A stretch of DNA of 64,000 nucleotides from Bradyrhizobium paxllaeri (GCF_001693515.2 NZ_CP042968.1:3906001-3970000); one strand, 5' to 3'. Positions 26,376 to 35,762 are shown, numbered from the stretch's first letter. The notes: generated by a model not told the origin, from the sequence alone. Numbers and translations are program-made.

Positions 26376-27272
26376 TTATCCAGGCTGTCGCCGATCATCT
26401 CCAGCATCGGCGCAGCCTGGCATTTCGATCCATAACCGGGCGAGAGCGGCTTCCGGCGTCTCGCTTCCGCCATTCTCGACTCCCGCGCGCCAGAGCGCCG
26501 CGCCCGCTGAATAGGTACCGGGCGAGAGGCCACCTGCCTCGCATTGGCTAACGGCGCGGATGCGGCAGCCGCGCCGCACCGCGCTCGCCAGTACCGTTTC
26601 CAACGCAGGGTCGCTCATGGCCGTTCCTGTCCCGTAGATCCTGAGAACCGCCCCGTCGAGTTCGTCGAGCATGGCGGCGAGCGCCGGCACGGGCATCCCG
26701 GGTGAAAGCGTCAGGATCGCAAGCCGCGCCGCGCCGAAGCGGCGCGGGCGATAAGGACCGGGCTGCGGCGGCTGCGGCATCGAGCGGAACGAGTTAGGTC
26801 GCTGCGAGTGATGCTTCACCAGCCCCGCCGCGGGCAGAAGCCTGCCGGCGAAGGCGAGCCAGACCCCGGCTTCGCCGCGATGCGCGGCTTCGAGCGCCTG
26901 CCGAAGGTTGCCCTCGGCATCGCCGCCTGTGTTGAGTGGCTTCATCGCGCCGCAAAGGACCACTGGGGTCGCGATCCCCGCCAGCGCCCGGGCGAGGGCC
27001 GCCCCTGTGTAGGCCATCGTGTCGGTGCCATGGGTGACAACGACGCCCGCGCCGTCGAATGCGGCGACAAGGTCGATGATGCGGTTCCAGTGTTCGGGGC
27101 CGATCTCGGCGCCGTCCACCAGCGGGTCGAAGGCCCGCACCGTCACATGCGCGCCTGCCGGCGCCAATACAGCCACGGCCCGCTCGACCACGCCCGCCGC
27201 CGGCGCCAGCCCATCCGGCCCGGGGACCATGCCGATGGTGCCCCCGGTATGCACGACAAGAATTTCCGTCAC
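26376..27272 (-). CDS. L-asparaginase family amidohydrolase (type I/II)
   Basis: 298 residues from a GTG 14 bp after the upstream stop; a longer frame to 27329 overlaps the upstream gene and is less likely. It has the two Thr motifs VVHTGGTIGM and THGTDTMAYTGAAL, and a C-terminal CEAGGLSPGTYSAG. There is no signal peptide, so it acts in the cytoplasm, hydrolysing asparagine or a related amide to the acid plus ammonia. It is operonic with an enolase-superfamily racemase-like gene and an RpiR regulator gene. Confidence 0.86.
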   Translation of the reverse strand: MTEILVVHTGGTIGMVPGPDGLAPAAGVVERAVAVLAPAGAHVTVRAFDPLVDGAEIGPEHWNRIIDLVAAFDGAGVVVTHGTDTMAYTGAALARALAGIATPVVLCGAMKPLNTGGDAEGNLRQALEAAHRGEAGVWLAFAGRLLPAAGLVKHHSQRPNSFRSMPQPPQPGPYRPRRFGAARLAILTLSPGMPVPALAAMLDELDGAVLRIYGTGTAMSDPALETVLASAVRRGCRIRAVSQCEAGGLSPGTYSAGAALWRAGVENGGSETPEAALARLWIEMPGCADAGDDRRQPG

Positions 27273-27285
27273 TTCATCCGACCCA

Positions 27286-28404
27286 TCAGGTCGTCCTCGT
27301 AGTAACCGCAGCGTATTCGCGCGTGGCACTCCTCAAGCGTCCTGGATTGGGCCGGAAGCCATGGCCAGGTTGTTGCGATGCCGTGATGCGCGACGGCCCG
27401 CTCAGGACAATCTCCGGCTCGGAAAGATCCGCTTCGTAGAGCCGTTCGGTCGGGAAGACGTCGCAGGGGTACTTGACGTTAGGCAGCGTCGACAGCGCGA
27501 GCGCCGGCCCCTGTCCGACAGCGGATTCGAGCATGCCGCCGATCCAGCACGGGACATCACGGGCTGCGCAATGATCATGAATGGCGATCGCGTTGGTCAG
27601 GCCGCCGACGCGGCCCGGCTTGATGTTGATCCAGCCGCAAGCGCCGATGTCAATCGCCTTTCGGGCCCGGTCGACCGACGTGATGCTCTCGTCCAGGCAA
27701 ATCGGCGTCTTCAGTTCCGACTGCAGACGCGCATGGTCGATGAGGTCGTCGTAGGCGAGGGGCTGCTCGATCATTGCGAGGCCGAACCGATCGAGTTCGC
27801 GAAACATGGCGATATCGTCCAGGGTGAACCCGCTGTTGCAATCGACATGCAAAACCGCATCGGGGAAGGCTTCGCGGACGCGAGCGACCATCTCCAGCCC
27901 CCATCCGCGGCGGAATTTCAGCTTGGTCCGCTGAAAGCCGTCCTGCTGAGCCTTGCCGACAGCGGCGACGAGTTCGTCGATGCTGTCCATCACCGATATG
28001 TCGGCGCCGACAATCGCATCCGGCCCGCTGCCGCCGATCATTTTCCAGAGCGGCTTGCCGGCGACCTTCGCGGCGAGGTCCCACCAGGCTGTGTCGAGTC
28101 CGGCCTTGGCGAACTGGTTGCCCTTCAGCGGGGCCAGTTCCCTTTGCAGATCTTCGGCAGTGTCGATGCGCTTGCCCAGCAGCGCCGGCGCCATGGCGTC
28201 GCGCAGCAGCGCGAAAGCGCCGGAGGCCCATTCCGGCGAAAACTGCGGCAGGCGGTAAGGGGCCGTCTCGCCCCAGCCGTCTTCGCCTTCCGCCCTCAGC
28301 CGGACCAGAACCGTGTCGATCGCCGTCTCCTCGCCAAAGGCTGTTCGCCACGGCTCCTTGAGCGGCATCGCCACGTGAAAGAGTTCGATTTCGTCGATCA
28401 GCAT
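27286..28404 (-). CDS. Enolase-superfamily enzyme, N-acylamino acid racemase / OSBS-like
   Basis: 372 residues. The muconate-cycloisomerase subgroup catalytic set is complete: Lys161-x-Lys163 (TKLKF), metal ligands Asp188, Glu213 and Asp238, and Lys262 (NIKPGRVGG). The family includes o-succinylbenzoate synthase and N-succinyl/acyl amino acid racemase. No menaquinone genes are nearby, while an asparaginase and an amino acid ABC transporter are, so an N-acylamino acid racemase or dipeptide epimerase role is more likely. The C-terminus (ATREYAAVTTRTT) is unusual and may have drifted. Confidence 0.83.
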   Translation of the reverse strand: MLIDEIELFHVAMPLKEPWRTAFGEETAIDTVLVRLRAEGEDGWGETAPYRLPQFSPEWASGAFALLRDAMAPALLGKRIDTAEDLQRELAPLKGNQFAKAGLDTAWWDLAAKVAGKPLWKMIGGSGPDAIVGADISVMDSIDELVAAVGKAQQDGFQRTKLKFRRGWGLEMVARVREAFPDAVLHVDCNSGFTLDDIAMFRELDRFGLAMIEQPLAYDDLIDHARLQSELKTPICLDESITSVDRARKAIDIGACGWINIKPGRVGGLTNAIAIHDHCAARDVPCWIGGMLESAVGQGPALALSTLPNVKYPCDVFPTERLYEADLSEPEIVLSGPSRITASQQPGHGFRPNPGRLRSATREYAAVTTRTT

Positions 28405-28444
28405 TGCACTTCCTTTGAATACCGGAACTGACGCCGCAGCAGTG

Positions 28445-29317
28445 TCAATTGCTGGGGTCGATCTCTCCCATCAGGCCCATGAGATCCTCGATGCGGTTGA
28501 GCTGCTCGCGCCCGCGCTCCCCGGCTGCCGAAACGATCTCGGTACAGAGGTAGTTGGCAAGGCTCATCACCCCGACATAGGAATCGAACAGCGACATGCC
28601 GCGCACCTGGCAGGGGAAGGTCCATGTAGCCAGCTTCGGGGTGGTGACGGCAACGCGATCGGTGATGTAGGCGATCGGCACGCCCAGGTCGCGGACGATC
28701 TGCATCGCCCTCCCGAGCGTGGGCGTTCGGCGCCGCAGTCCGACGGCGATCATCAGGTCCTCCGGCGTCATGCTGCCCAGATCTTCCATCAGGACTTGCC
28801 CCGCCGCGGGCACGAGCGTCACGTCGGAGCGGACCTGTATCAACTGCCGGCGAATATAGGCTGCGAAGAAATAGCTGTTGCGAAAGCCCAACACCCAGAC
28901 CCGACGGGCCGTCAGGCAGCGGCGAACGACCTCGCGGAGATCGTCCGGGTTCACGGCCTCAAGGGTCTGGCGCAGATTGGCGACGTCGCGCTCGAGATGC
29001 TGTTGCAGACGGGCGCGGTCGACCGTGGACCCCAGCAGCCCGGTATTGAGGTAGATGGGCTCTCCGGCCTCCTGCGCCTCGCGCACTTCGCGCTGCATCT
29101 CGCGATAGTCCTGGTAGCCGAGACGCTGGACGAAGCGGGTAACGGCCGCCTTCGACACGCCGCCGCGCTCCGACAACTCGGTCGCCGAGTAGACCAGCAG
29201 GTCGCCGGGGAATTCCAGGATCAGATCGGCGAGGGCCCGCTCGCTGCCCGGAAGATCATCGTACAGGCCGTGGATACGCTTTTCGAGCATGCGCGGTTTG
29301 CGGTTCTCGTCCGTCAT
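28445..29317 (-). CDS. RpiR/MurR-family transcriptional regulator
   Basis: 290 residues. The N-terminal RpiR helix-turn-helix (SERGGVSKAAVTRFVQRLGY, about residues 48-67) is followed by a SIS domain (RRVWVLGFRNSYFFAAYIRR) that usually senses phosphosugars or related anions. The ATG is chosen because GAGG lies 5 nt upstream and the upstream frame is intergenic. It is the first gene of the leftward enolase/asparaginase operon and divergent from the amino acid ABC operon. It probably controls both from the shared region. Confidence 0.88.
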   Translation of the reverse strand: MTDENRKPRMLEKRIHGLYDDLPGSERALADLILEFPGDLLVYSATELSERGGVSKAAVTRFVQRLGYQDYREMQREVREAQEAGEPIYLNTGLLGSTVDRARLQQHLERDVANLRQTLEAVNPDDLREVVRRCLTARRVWVLGFRNSYFFAAYIRRQLIQVRSDVTLVPAAGQVLMEDLGSMTPEDLMIAVGLRRRTPTLGRAMQIVRDLGVPIAYITDRVAVTTPKLATWTFPCQVRGMSLFDSYVGVMSLANYLCTEIVSAAGERGREQLNRIEDLMGLMGEIDPSN

Positions 29318-29669
29318 GTGTGCCTCATTCGTGGGCAAAACTAAAACATAAGTATCGGTATGTTGACAATCTGAAATTTTTGTATCGTAATCGGCGGGAA
29401 CAAAAGAACGCCGGGAAAACCGGTCGGACCAGAGGAGAACGGGGATGAATGGGACTGTGGCCGCGAGGCCCACGGGGGCCGGCGCGTTACGCCGTGCCTG
29501 GCCATCATATCGTCCGGACCAGGGCCAGCGACATTGGCCCGCCGGCTTTTCGGGATGTCGGGACGACATCCCCGCGCGCCGCCGAACAATGGTCGTTCGA
29601 ATCCGGGAGGCGCCCTGGCGCAGCTTTTGCCTGTCCTTAGCGAAACACCATTTTGGAAAGGAATGACCA
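29318..29669 (+). promoter_or_regulatory. Divergent control region with promoter and long structured leader
   Basis: A strong promoter candidate TTGACA-N17-CGTAAT (29363-29391) points right. GTATCG occurs at 29352 and again at 29382, flanking the -35, as a possible RpiR site. The expected leader to the ABC binding-protein ATG is about 270 nt. It contains perfect hairpins GGGCCA/TGGCCC (29522-29540) and GGGATGTCG-GGA-CGACATCCC (29552-29572). No known riboswitch consensus was recognised. A 73-codon frame inside it looks non-coding. Confidence 0.55.
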
Positions 29670-30467
29670 ATGCACAAGAGGCAACTCATTACGGCGCTTG
29701 TCGCCGTCGGCAGCGCCGCGCTCGCCTCGGCCTTTCCGGTCTCCTCGGCCATCGCCGACGCGCTCGCGGACATCACGTCGAGCAAGACGATCCGGATTGC
29801 GGTCCCACAGGACTTTCCGCCGTTCGGCAGTGTCGGCCCCGACATGAAGCCCCGGGGCTATGACATCGACGTGGCGACGCTCGTCGCGGAGAAACTGGGT
29901 GTGAAGCTTTCGATGGTGCCCGTGACCAGCGCCAACCGCGTAGCCTATCTGCAGACCAACAAGGTCGATCTGGTCATATCGAGCCTGGGCAAGAACCCCG
30001 AGCGCGCTGCGGTGATCGACTTCTCCATTGCCTACGCTCCCTATTTCAGCGGCGTCTTCGCGCCGAAAGACGTGGCGATCGCAACGGTTGCCGACCTGTC
30101 AGGAAAGGTCGTCGGCGTGACCCGCGGATCAATCGAGGATCTGGAGCTGAGCAAGCTCGTGCCCAAGGGCGTAACGATCAAGCGGTATGAGGACAACAAC
30201 GGCAACATCTCGGCCTTCCTGTCGGGGCAGGTCGTCGCGGTGGTCACCGGCAACGTCGTCGCGGCCGCGATCCTCGACAAGAAGCCGCCGCGCAAGCCCG
30301 AACTGAAGTTCCTGATCAAGGACTCGCCCTGCTATGTCGGCATGAACAAGAACGAACCGGCGCTAATGGCCAAGATCAACGAGATCATCGCTGCTGCCAA
30401 GAAGGACGGCGCCCTGAACGCCATCTCCGAGAAGTGGCTGCATCAGCCGCTGGACAAGAACCTCTGA
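29670..30467 (+). CDS. Amino acid ABC transporter substrate-binding protein
   Basis: 265 residues. Signal peptide (VAVGSAALASAFPVSSAIA). The SBP_bac_3 fold is shown by IRIAVPQDFPPFGSVGPDMKPRG, GYDIDVATLVAEKLGVKL, the Arg-like anion site RVAYLQTNKVDLV and DFSIAYAPYFSG. RBS AAGGA 8 nt from ATG. It delivers a polar amino acid or related ligand to the two permeases downstream. A 9-bp hairpin separates it from them. Confidence 0.92.
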   Translation: MHKRQLITALVAVGSAALASAFPVSSAIADALADITSSKTIRIAVPQDFPPFGSVGPDMKPRGYDIDVATLVAEKLGVKLSMVPVTSANRVAYLQTNKVDLVISSLGKNPERAAVIDFSIAYAPYFSGVFAPKDVAIATVADLSGKVVGVTRGSIEDLELSKLVPKGVTIKRYEDNNGNISAFLSGQVVAVVTGNVVAAAILDKKPPRKPELKFLIKDSPCYVGMNKNEPALMAKINEIIAAAKKDGALNAISEKWLHQPLDKNL

Positions 30468-30477
30468 CCGCAGATGA

Positions 30478-30504
30478 CCGGGCCGGGCTGCAACTCCGGC
30501 CCGG
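30478..30504 (+). promoter_or_regulatory. Intercistronic hairpin after ABC binding-protein gene
   Basis: Perfect 9-bp inverted repeat CCGGGCCGG / CCGGCCCGG with a 9-nt loop, starting 10 bp after the binding-protein stop and 20 bp before the permease ATG. There is no U-tract. Position is the same as in the TRAP operons at 18327 and 50887. Confidence 0.6.
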
Positions 30505-30523
30505 CCGCCCGTAGAGGCCGTCC

Positions 30524-31195
30524 ATGACCTATAATTTCGATTTCGGCTGGCTGCTGGTCTATTACCCGCAGATACTGCATGGCATCGCGATCACCATCGA
30601 GCTGATCGTCGTCGCCGCCACGGTCGGGATCACGGTCGGCATCTGCTGCGCCTGGGTGCGCGCGCTGGGCCCGGCCTGGCTGAAGCCGCCCGTGACGGCC
30701 TATGTCGAACTCATCCGCAACACGCCGTTTCTGATCCAGCTCTTCTTCATCTATTTCGGCCTGCCACCGCTCGGCCTGCGCCTCAGCGAGCTGGAGGCTG
30801 CCAATCTGGCCATGGTCGTAAACCTCGGCGCCTACAGCTGCGAGATCATCCGCGCCGGAATTCAGGCCACGCCAAAGGGTCAGTTCGAGGCCGGGGCGAG
30901 CCTGGCCATGACTCCCTTCGAGACTTTCCGGCATGTGGTCCTCGTCCCCGCGCTGCAGCGGATCTGGCCGGCGCTCTCATCGCAGGTGATCATCGTGATG
31001 CTGGGCTCGGCCGTCGTCTCGCAGATAGCCGCCCAGGATCTGAGTTTCGCGACGAACTTCATCCAGTCGCGCACCTTTCGCGCCTTCGAGGCCTATTTCT
31101 TCTCGACGGTCCTCTACCTCCTTCTGGCGATCCTGCTGCGCTGGGTGCTGGCGAGGCTTGGCCGGATAATCTTTCCCCGGACGGTTGCGCGATGA
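30524..31195 (+). CDS. Amino acid ABC transporter permease (HisM/GlnP type)
   Basis: 223 residues, five hydrophobic segments. It has the polar-amino-acid permease motif YVELIRNTPFLIQLFFIYFGLP and an EAA loop (GAYSCEIIRAGIQATPKGQFEAGASLAM region). It forms a heterodimeric inner-membrane channel with the next gene product, whose start overlaps its stop (ATGA). RBS gagg 6 nt before ATG. Confidence 0.92.
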   Translation: MTYNFDFGWLLVYYPQILHGIAITIELIVVAATVGITVGICCAWVRALGPAWLKPPVTAYVELIRNTPFLIQLFFIYFGLPPLGLRLSELEAANLAMVVNLGAYSCEIIRAGIQATPKGQFEAGASLAMTPFETFRHVVLVPALQRIWPALSSQVIIVMLGSAVVSQIAAQDLSFATNFIQSRTFRAFEAYFFSTVLYLLLAILLRWVLARLGRIIFPRTVAR

Positions 31196-31851
31196 GCGAC
31201 TTCACCATCTGGGACATTGTCCGCAACCTCCTGCTTGCCACGCGCTGGACCGTCGTCCTGTCGATCGCCGCGTTCGTCGGCGGCGGCGTACTCGGGGCCA
31301 TCTTGCTGTTCTTGCGCATCGGCAAGCGCCGGCTGCTGAGGAATTTCGTGAAATACTACGTCGAGCTGTTCCAGGGCACGCCGCTTCTGATGCAGCTGTT
31401 CCTCGCCTTCTTCGGGCTCGGCCTCTTCGGCATCGATGTGCCGGCCTGGGTCGCCGCCGGCGCGGCGCTCACGCTCTGGACGGCCGCTTTCCTGACCGAG
31501 ATCTGGCGCGGCTGCGTCGAGTCCATCGCCCGCGGCCAATGGGAGGCATCGGCCAGCCTGGCCATGGGCTACGTCCAGCAGATGCGTCATGTGATCCTGC
31601 CGCAGGCGCTGCGGGTCGCCGTACCGCCGACCGTCGGATTTCTGGTGCAGGTCATCAAGGGCACGGCGGTCACCTCGATCATCGGCTTCGTCGAATTGTC
31701 GAAGGCAGGCACCGAGGTCACCAACGCAACCTTCGAACCCTTCACCGTCTACGGCATCGTCGCGCTGATCTATTTCGCCATGTGCTGGCCCCTGTCGAAG
31801 GCGAGCCAGTCGCTCGAGAGGAGGCTCAATGTCGCTCATCGAAATCAATGA
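31192..31851 (+). CDS. Amino acid ABC transporter permease (HisQ/GlnP type)
   Basis: 219 residues. It shares the ELFQGTPLLMQLFLAFFGLGL motif and the GQWEASASLAMGYVQQMRHVILPQALR EAA loop of the polar amino acid permease family (described in pieces). It partners the preceding permease. Its 3' end overlaps the ATPase gene by 23 bp, with the ATPase RBS GAGGAGG inside its coding sequence. Confidence 0.92.
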   Translation: MSDFTIWDIVRNLLLATRWTVVLSIAAFVGGGVLGAILLFLRIGKRRLLRNFVKYYVELFQGTPLLMQLFLAFFGLGLFGIDVPAWVAAGAALTLWTAAFLTEIWRGCVESIARGQWEASASLAMGYVQQMRHVILPQALRVAVPPTVGFLVQVIKGTAVTSIIGFVELSKAGTEVTNATFEPFTVYGIVALIYFAMCWPLSKASQSLERRLNVAHRNQ

Positions 31852-32557
31852 GGTCCGCAAGAGCTTCGGCACGAACGAGGTCCTGAAGGGCATCACTATT
31901 GCGATCGAGCCCGGCGAGGTCGTCGCCGTCATCGGCAAGAGCGGCTCCGGCAAGTCGACCCTGCTACGGTGCATCAATGGCCTGGAGAGCATCGACGCGG
32001 GTTCGATCACGGTTGCCGGCGCGCAGCTTCGACCCGACGAGGCCCATCTGAGGGAGCTGCGGCTGAAAGTCGGCATGATCTTTCAACAATTCAATTTATT
32101 TCCGCACCTGAGCGCCGGCGCCAATGTGATGCTTTCGCAGACGGTTGTGAAGAAGACGCCGAAGGGCGAGGCCGAGCGCATCGCGCGCGCTATGCTCGAC
32201 CGGGTCGGCTTGGCCGAGAAGTTCGACGCCTATCCTGACCAGCTTTCGGGCGGTCAGCAGCAGCGCACGGCGATCGCCCGGGCGCTCGCCATGCAGCCGA
32301 TCGCCCTTCTTTGCGACGAGATCACCTCGGCCCTCGATCCGGAACTCGTGTCCGAAGTGCTTGCCGTCGTCCGTGCGCTTGCCGCCGACGGCATGACGCT
32401 CGTGATGGTTACCCATGAGATGAAATTCGCCCGCGACGTCTGCAATCGCGTGGTCTTCATGCACCAGGGGCGCGTCCACGAAATCGGGCCGCCCGACAAG
32501 ATCTTTTCCGCGCCGGCTACGCCCGAACTCCAGCAGTTCCTGGGTGTTCAGAGCTAG
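31829..32557 (+). CDS. Amino acid ABC transporter ATP-binding protein
   Basis: 242 residues, standard for GlnQ/HisP. Walker A GKSGSGKST (36-44), Q-loop FQQFNLFPHL, signature LSGGQQQR and Walker B LLCDEITSALDPE. The usual DEPTSALD is DEITSALD here, a Pro to Ile change that leaves the catalytic Glu intact. His-switch is MVTHEM. It energises uptake by the two permeases. Its stop overlaps the stop of the convergent phosphatidyltransferase gene by 4 bp. Confidence 0.93.
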   Translation: MSLIEINEVRKSFGTNEVLKGITIAIEPGEVVAVIGKSGSGKSTLLRCINGLESIDAGSITVAGAQLRPDEAHLRELRLKVGMIFQQFNLFPHLSAGANVMLSQTVVKKTPKGEAERIARAMLDRVGLAEKFDAYPDQLSGGQQQRTAIARALAMQPIALLCDEITSALDPELVSEVLAVVRALAADGMTLVMVTHEMKFARDVCNRVVFMHQGRVHEIGPPDKIFSAPATPELQQFLGVQS

Positions 32558-33096
32558 CGCGCTTCGATCGTGCTCATGTGCCGCACCCACTCGACGAGAT
32601 AGAGCGAGACGGATACCAGCGTAAAGACGGTTACGAATCCCATCAGGATCACGTCGTACGGCGCCGGCTTGAAGTTGAAGCCGAGCGAGGCCAGCACCAG
32701 CGCCGCGAACGCTACCTGCGCCACCGTGTTGAGCTTCGACACCATCAGGGGTTTCATCGGAATCGGTTTATCGAACAGCCATGACACGATTACCGCCGTG
32801 ACGATCATGATGTCGCGCGACACCACGAGGATGACGAGCCAGCGCGGAACCGCGCCCCAGATGCCGAGAGAGACGAAGATCGAAACCAGCAGCGCCTTGT
32901 CGGCGAGCGGGTCGAGCAGGGCGCCGAGTTCGCTCGACATGTTGAAGCGCTTGGCGAGAAAGCCGTCGACGGCATCGCTGACGCCCGCAATGACGAAAAT
33001 CGCAAACGCAATTTCCATCTGGCTGGAAACGATCGCCCAGACGATAACGGGCACCAGAATGATGCGCCCCAGCGTAATGATATTCGGAATACTCAA
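32554..33096 (-). CDS. pgsA: CDP-alcohol phosphatidyltransferase (PgsA-like)
   Basis: 180 residues with four to five transmembrane helices. The catalytic CDP-alcohol signature is present as DAVDGFLAKR followed by LGALLDPLADK, matching DG-x2-A-(R/K)-x8-G-x3-D-x3-D. PgsA makes phosphatidylglycerol phosphate from CDP-diacylglycerol and glycerol-3-phosphate. In related genomes this gene sits between hdaA and purM, so the PgsA-like label fits the synteny. Alternative: another CDP-alcohol transferase of the same family. Confidence 0.85.
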   Translation of the reverse strand: MSIPNIITLGRIILVPVIVWAIVSSQMEIAFAIFVIAGVSDAVDGFLAKRFNMSSELGALLDPLADKALLVSIFVSLGIWGAVPRWLVILVVSRDIMIVTAVIVSWLFDKPIPMKPLMVSKLNTVAQVAFAALVLASLGFNFKPAPYDVILMGFVTVFTLVSVSLYLVEWVRHMSTIEAR

Positions 33097-33246
33097 CTCG
33101 GTCGCTTCCCGGCTCCCGGCCTTAGATCCGGCCCCTGGCGGGTTCAGCCGGCTCTTATCTACATAGTATATGCGCCAAGCGCTTGCGAGCCATTGCAGGA
33201 TCGCTGAATTCCTCGTAACCAGCGGTCATCATACTGGAATTTGGGC

Positions 33247-34320
33247 ATGAACGACCGCAAAAACGGGCTGACTTACGCGGATTCGGGGGTCGATATCGAC
33301 GCAGGCAACCGCCTGGTCGACCTCATCAAGCCGATGGTGCGCGCCACCGCCCGGGCCGGCGCTGACGCCGAAATCGGCGGATTCGGCGGCCTGTTCGACC
33401 TCAAGGCGGCCGGGTTCAAGGATCCGGTGCTGGTGGCGGCGACCGACGGCGTCGGGACCAAGGTCAAGATCGCGATCGAAACCGGCCTGCACGGTGGCAT
33501 CGGCATCGACCTGGTGGCGATGTCGGTCAATGACCTCGTGGTTCAGGGCGCGGAACCGCTGTTCTTCCTCGACTATTTTGCCTGCGGCAAGCTCGACCCC
33601 GAGGCTGCGGTGGCCATCGTGGCCGGTGTCGCCGAGGGCTGCCGGGAATCAGCCTGCGCCCTGATCGGCGGCGAGACCGCCGAAATGCCGGGGCTCTACA
33701 AGGACGGCGACTATGACCTGGCGGGCTTCGCGGTCGGGGCGGCCGAGCGCGGCACGCTGCTGCCGAGCGCCGACATCGCCGTGGGCGACGCCGTGATCGG
33801 GATGGCCTCGTCGGGCGTTCACTCCAACGGCTTTTCGCTGGTCCGCAAGATCGTGGAAAACTCCGGCATCAGTTTCGATGCCCCGGCGCCGTTCTCGCCG
33901 ATCATGACGCTGGGCGGCGCGCTGCTGGCGCCGACGCGGCTCTATGTCAAATCCTGCCTGCGCGCGATCCGCGAGACCGGCGCAATCAAGGGCCTCGCCC
34001 ACATCACCGGCGGCGGCTTCACCGACAACATTCCGCGCGTGCTGCCAAAACATCTGGGGGTCGGCATCGATCTGGCGCGGCTGCCGGTGCTGCCGGTGTT
34101 CAAGTGGCTGGCGGAGCAAGGCGGCATCGCCGAGCTCGAATTGCTGCGCACCTTCAACTGCGGCATCGGCATGATCGCGATCGTCAAGCCGGATGCGGTC
34201 GAGAAGGTGACGGAGATCCTCACCGAAAGCGGCGAGACCGTCGCCTTGCTCGGTGAGGTGATCCCGGCGGCGGGCGAACATCGCGTGGTCTATAACGGCC
34301 ATCTCGACCTCGCCCCATGA
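33247..34320 (+). CDS. purM: Phosphoribosylformylglycinamidine cyclo-ligase
   Basis: 357 residues. It has the AIR synthetase core: [41 protein letters not shown] and [16 protein letters not shown]. It catalyses the fifth step of purine synthesis (FGAM to AIR). The ATG is preferred over an in-frame TTG six bases upstream. It is divergent from pgsA, and purN overlaps its end by 4 bp. Confidence 0.97.
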   Translation: MNDRKNGLTYADSGVDIDAGNRLVDLIKPMVRATARAGADAEIGGFGGLFDLKAAGFKDPVLVAATDGVGTKVKIAIETGLHGGIGIDLVAMSVNDLVVQGAEPLFFLDYFACGKLDPEAAVAIVAGVAEGCRESACALIGGETAEMPGLYKDGDYDLAGFAVGAAERGTLLPSADIAVGDAVIGMASSGVHSNGFSLVRKIVENSGISFDAPAPFSPIMTLGGALLAPTRLYVKSCLRAIRETGAIKGLAHITGGGFTDNIPRVLPKHLGVGIDLARLPVLPVFKWLAEQGGIAELELLRTFNCGIGMIAIVKPDAVEKVTEILTESGETVALLGEVIPAAGEHRVVYNGHLDLAP

Positions 34321-34970
34321 AACGCCGTGTCGCCATCCTGATCTCGGGGCGCGGATCGAACATGGCCGCGCTGATCGACGCGGCGAAGGCTGCGGACTTT
34401 CCGGCCGAGATCGTCACCGTCATCTCCAACCGGGCCGATGCGCTGGGACTGGAGAGGGCGGCTGCGAACGGCATCCCGACTGTGGTCATCGAGAGCAAGC
34501 CGTTCGGCAAGGATCGCGCCGGCTTCGAAGCGGTCCTGCAGCGGGCGCTGGAAGAAAACAAGGTCGAGCTGATCTGCCTCGGCGGCTTCATGCGGCTGTT
34601 CACCGCCGAGTTCGTGCAGCGCTGGTACGGCAAGATGCTCAACATCCATCCCTCGCTGCTGCCATCCTTTCCGGGACTCGATCCGCACGGCCAGGCGCTG
34701 CGGGCCGGCGTGAAGCTCTCGGGCGCGACCGTGCACTTCGTGATTCCGGAAACCGACGCCGGTCCGATCGTGATGCAGGGCGCGGTCGAGGTGGCCGATG
34801 ACGATACGCCGGAGACGCTGTCGCAGCGCATCCTCGGCATCGAGCATCGCATCTATCCCGAGGCGCTGCGGTTGCTGGCGAGCGGCAAGCTTCGCCTCGA
34901 AGGCGACATCTGCAAGACCGCCGGCGGGGCCAGCCGCGACGGCACCCTGATTTCGCCGCGGACGATCTGA
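34317..34970 (+). CDS. purN: Phosphoribosylglycinamide formyltransferase
   Basis: 217 residues. Folate-dependent GAR transformylase: [28 protein letters not shown]-like [13 protein letters not shown], the catalytic Asn-His-Asp set in [20 protein letters not shown] and [18 protein letters not shown] (read in parts). It transfers formyl from 10-formyl-THF to GAR. It is translationally coupled to purM by an ATGA overlap. Confidence 0.97.
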   Translation: MKRRVAILISGRGSNMAALIDAAKAADFPAEIVTVISNRADALGLERAAANGIPTVVIESKPFGKDRAGFEAVLQRALEENKVELICLGGFMRLFTAEFVQRWYGKMLNIHPSLLPSFPGLDPHGQALRAGVKLSGATVHFVIPETDAGPIVMQGAVEVADDDTPETLSQRILGIEHRIYPEALRLLASGKLRLEGDICKTAGGASRDGTLISPRTI

Positions 34971-35021
34971 TACTATCTGCCGGGGCAGGTGCCGCGCTCC
35001 GCAGGATATATCGAGGGTTCC

Positions 35022-35753
35022 ATGATCACGCTCTATGGCTCCGGGCCCAATTTCGGCCTTCCCGACGCAAGCCCGTTCGTGACCAAGGCGGAGACCTTGT
35101 TGCGGATGTCGAAGCTGCCGTTCGAAAAGGCGCTGATGAGTTTTTCGAAGGCGCCGAAGGGCAAGATTCCCTACATCGAGGACGATGGCCAGTTGCTCGG
35201 CGACTCCACGCTGATCCGCTGGCATCTGGAAAAGAAATACGGGATCGATTTCGACCAGGGTCTTTCCGCCGAGCAACTCGCGGTCGCCTGGGCGTTCGAG
35301 AAGATGGCGGAGGATAATTTATACTGGGCCAGCGTCTACTTCCGCTGGATGATCGACGACAATTTCCGCAAGGGTCCGGTGAACTTCTTCAAGGACGTGC
35401 CTGCGCCGGTCCGGCCCGTCATCGTCTCGATGATCCGCCGCCGCCTGCGCAAGACGTTGCATGGCCAGGGAATCGGCCGTCACTCCGCCGACGAGATCAC
35501 CGCGATCGGAATCCGGTCGATCGATGCGATGGCAGCCTATCTCGGCGACAAGCTGTTCTTCATGGGCAAGGAGCCCACCGGAATCGACGCTACGATGTTT
35601 GCCTTTGCGGTCAGCGCGATCTGTCCGCTGTTCGAATCGGAGTTGCAGCGGGCGGCGGCGGGCCACGCCAATTTGCGGCGGTATGTCGGCCGGATGACTG
35701 CGCGATTCTATCCGGAACTCAACGAGATCGCGGGCTGCCAAGCCGCGGCCTGA
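35022..35753 (+). CDS. Glutathione S-transferase family protein
   Basis: 243 residues from the ATG with AGGG upstream. N-terminal thioredoxin-like domain: SPFVTKAETLLRMSKLPFEK, then KGKIPYIEDDGQLLGDSTLIRWHL with the cis-Pro and the Asp-Ser (DS) glutathione-binding pair. The C-terminal all-helical domain resembles the metaxin-like / failed-axon-connections type subgroup (LGDKLFFMGKEPTGIDATMF). The substrate is unknown. It stands alone downstream of purN. Confidence 0.85.
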   Translation: MITLYGSGPNFGLPDASPFVTKAETLLRMSKLPFEKALMSFSKAPKGKIPYIEDDGQLLGDSTLIRWHLEKKYGIDFDQGLSAEQLAVAWAFEKMAEDNLYWASVYFRWMIDDNFRKGPVNFFKDVPAPVRPVIVSMIRRRLRKTLHGQGIGRHSADEITAIGIRSIDAMAAYLGDKLFFMGKEPTGIDATMFAFAVSAICPLFESELQRAAAGHANLRRYVGRMTARFYPELNEIAGCQAAA

Positions 35754-35762
35754 AATCCAGGG

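Noticed and set aside
29445..29666. 73-codon leader ORF before the ABC binding protein, with an AGAGGAG upstream
   Set aside because: Arg/Pro/Trp-rich random-like product; hairpins in the region suggest structured RNA instead. Translation not excluded.
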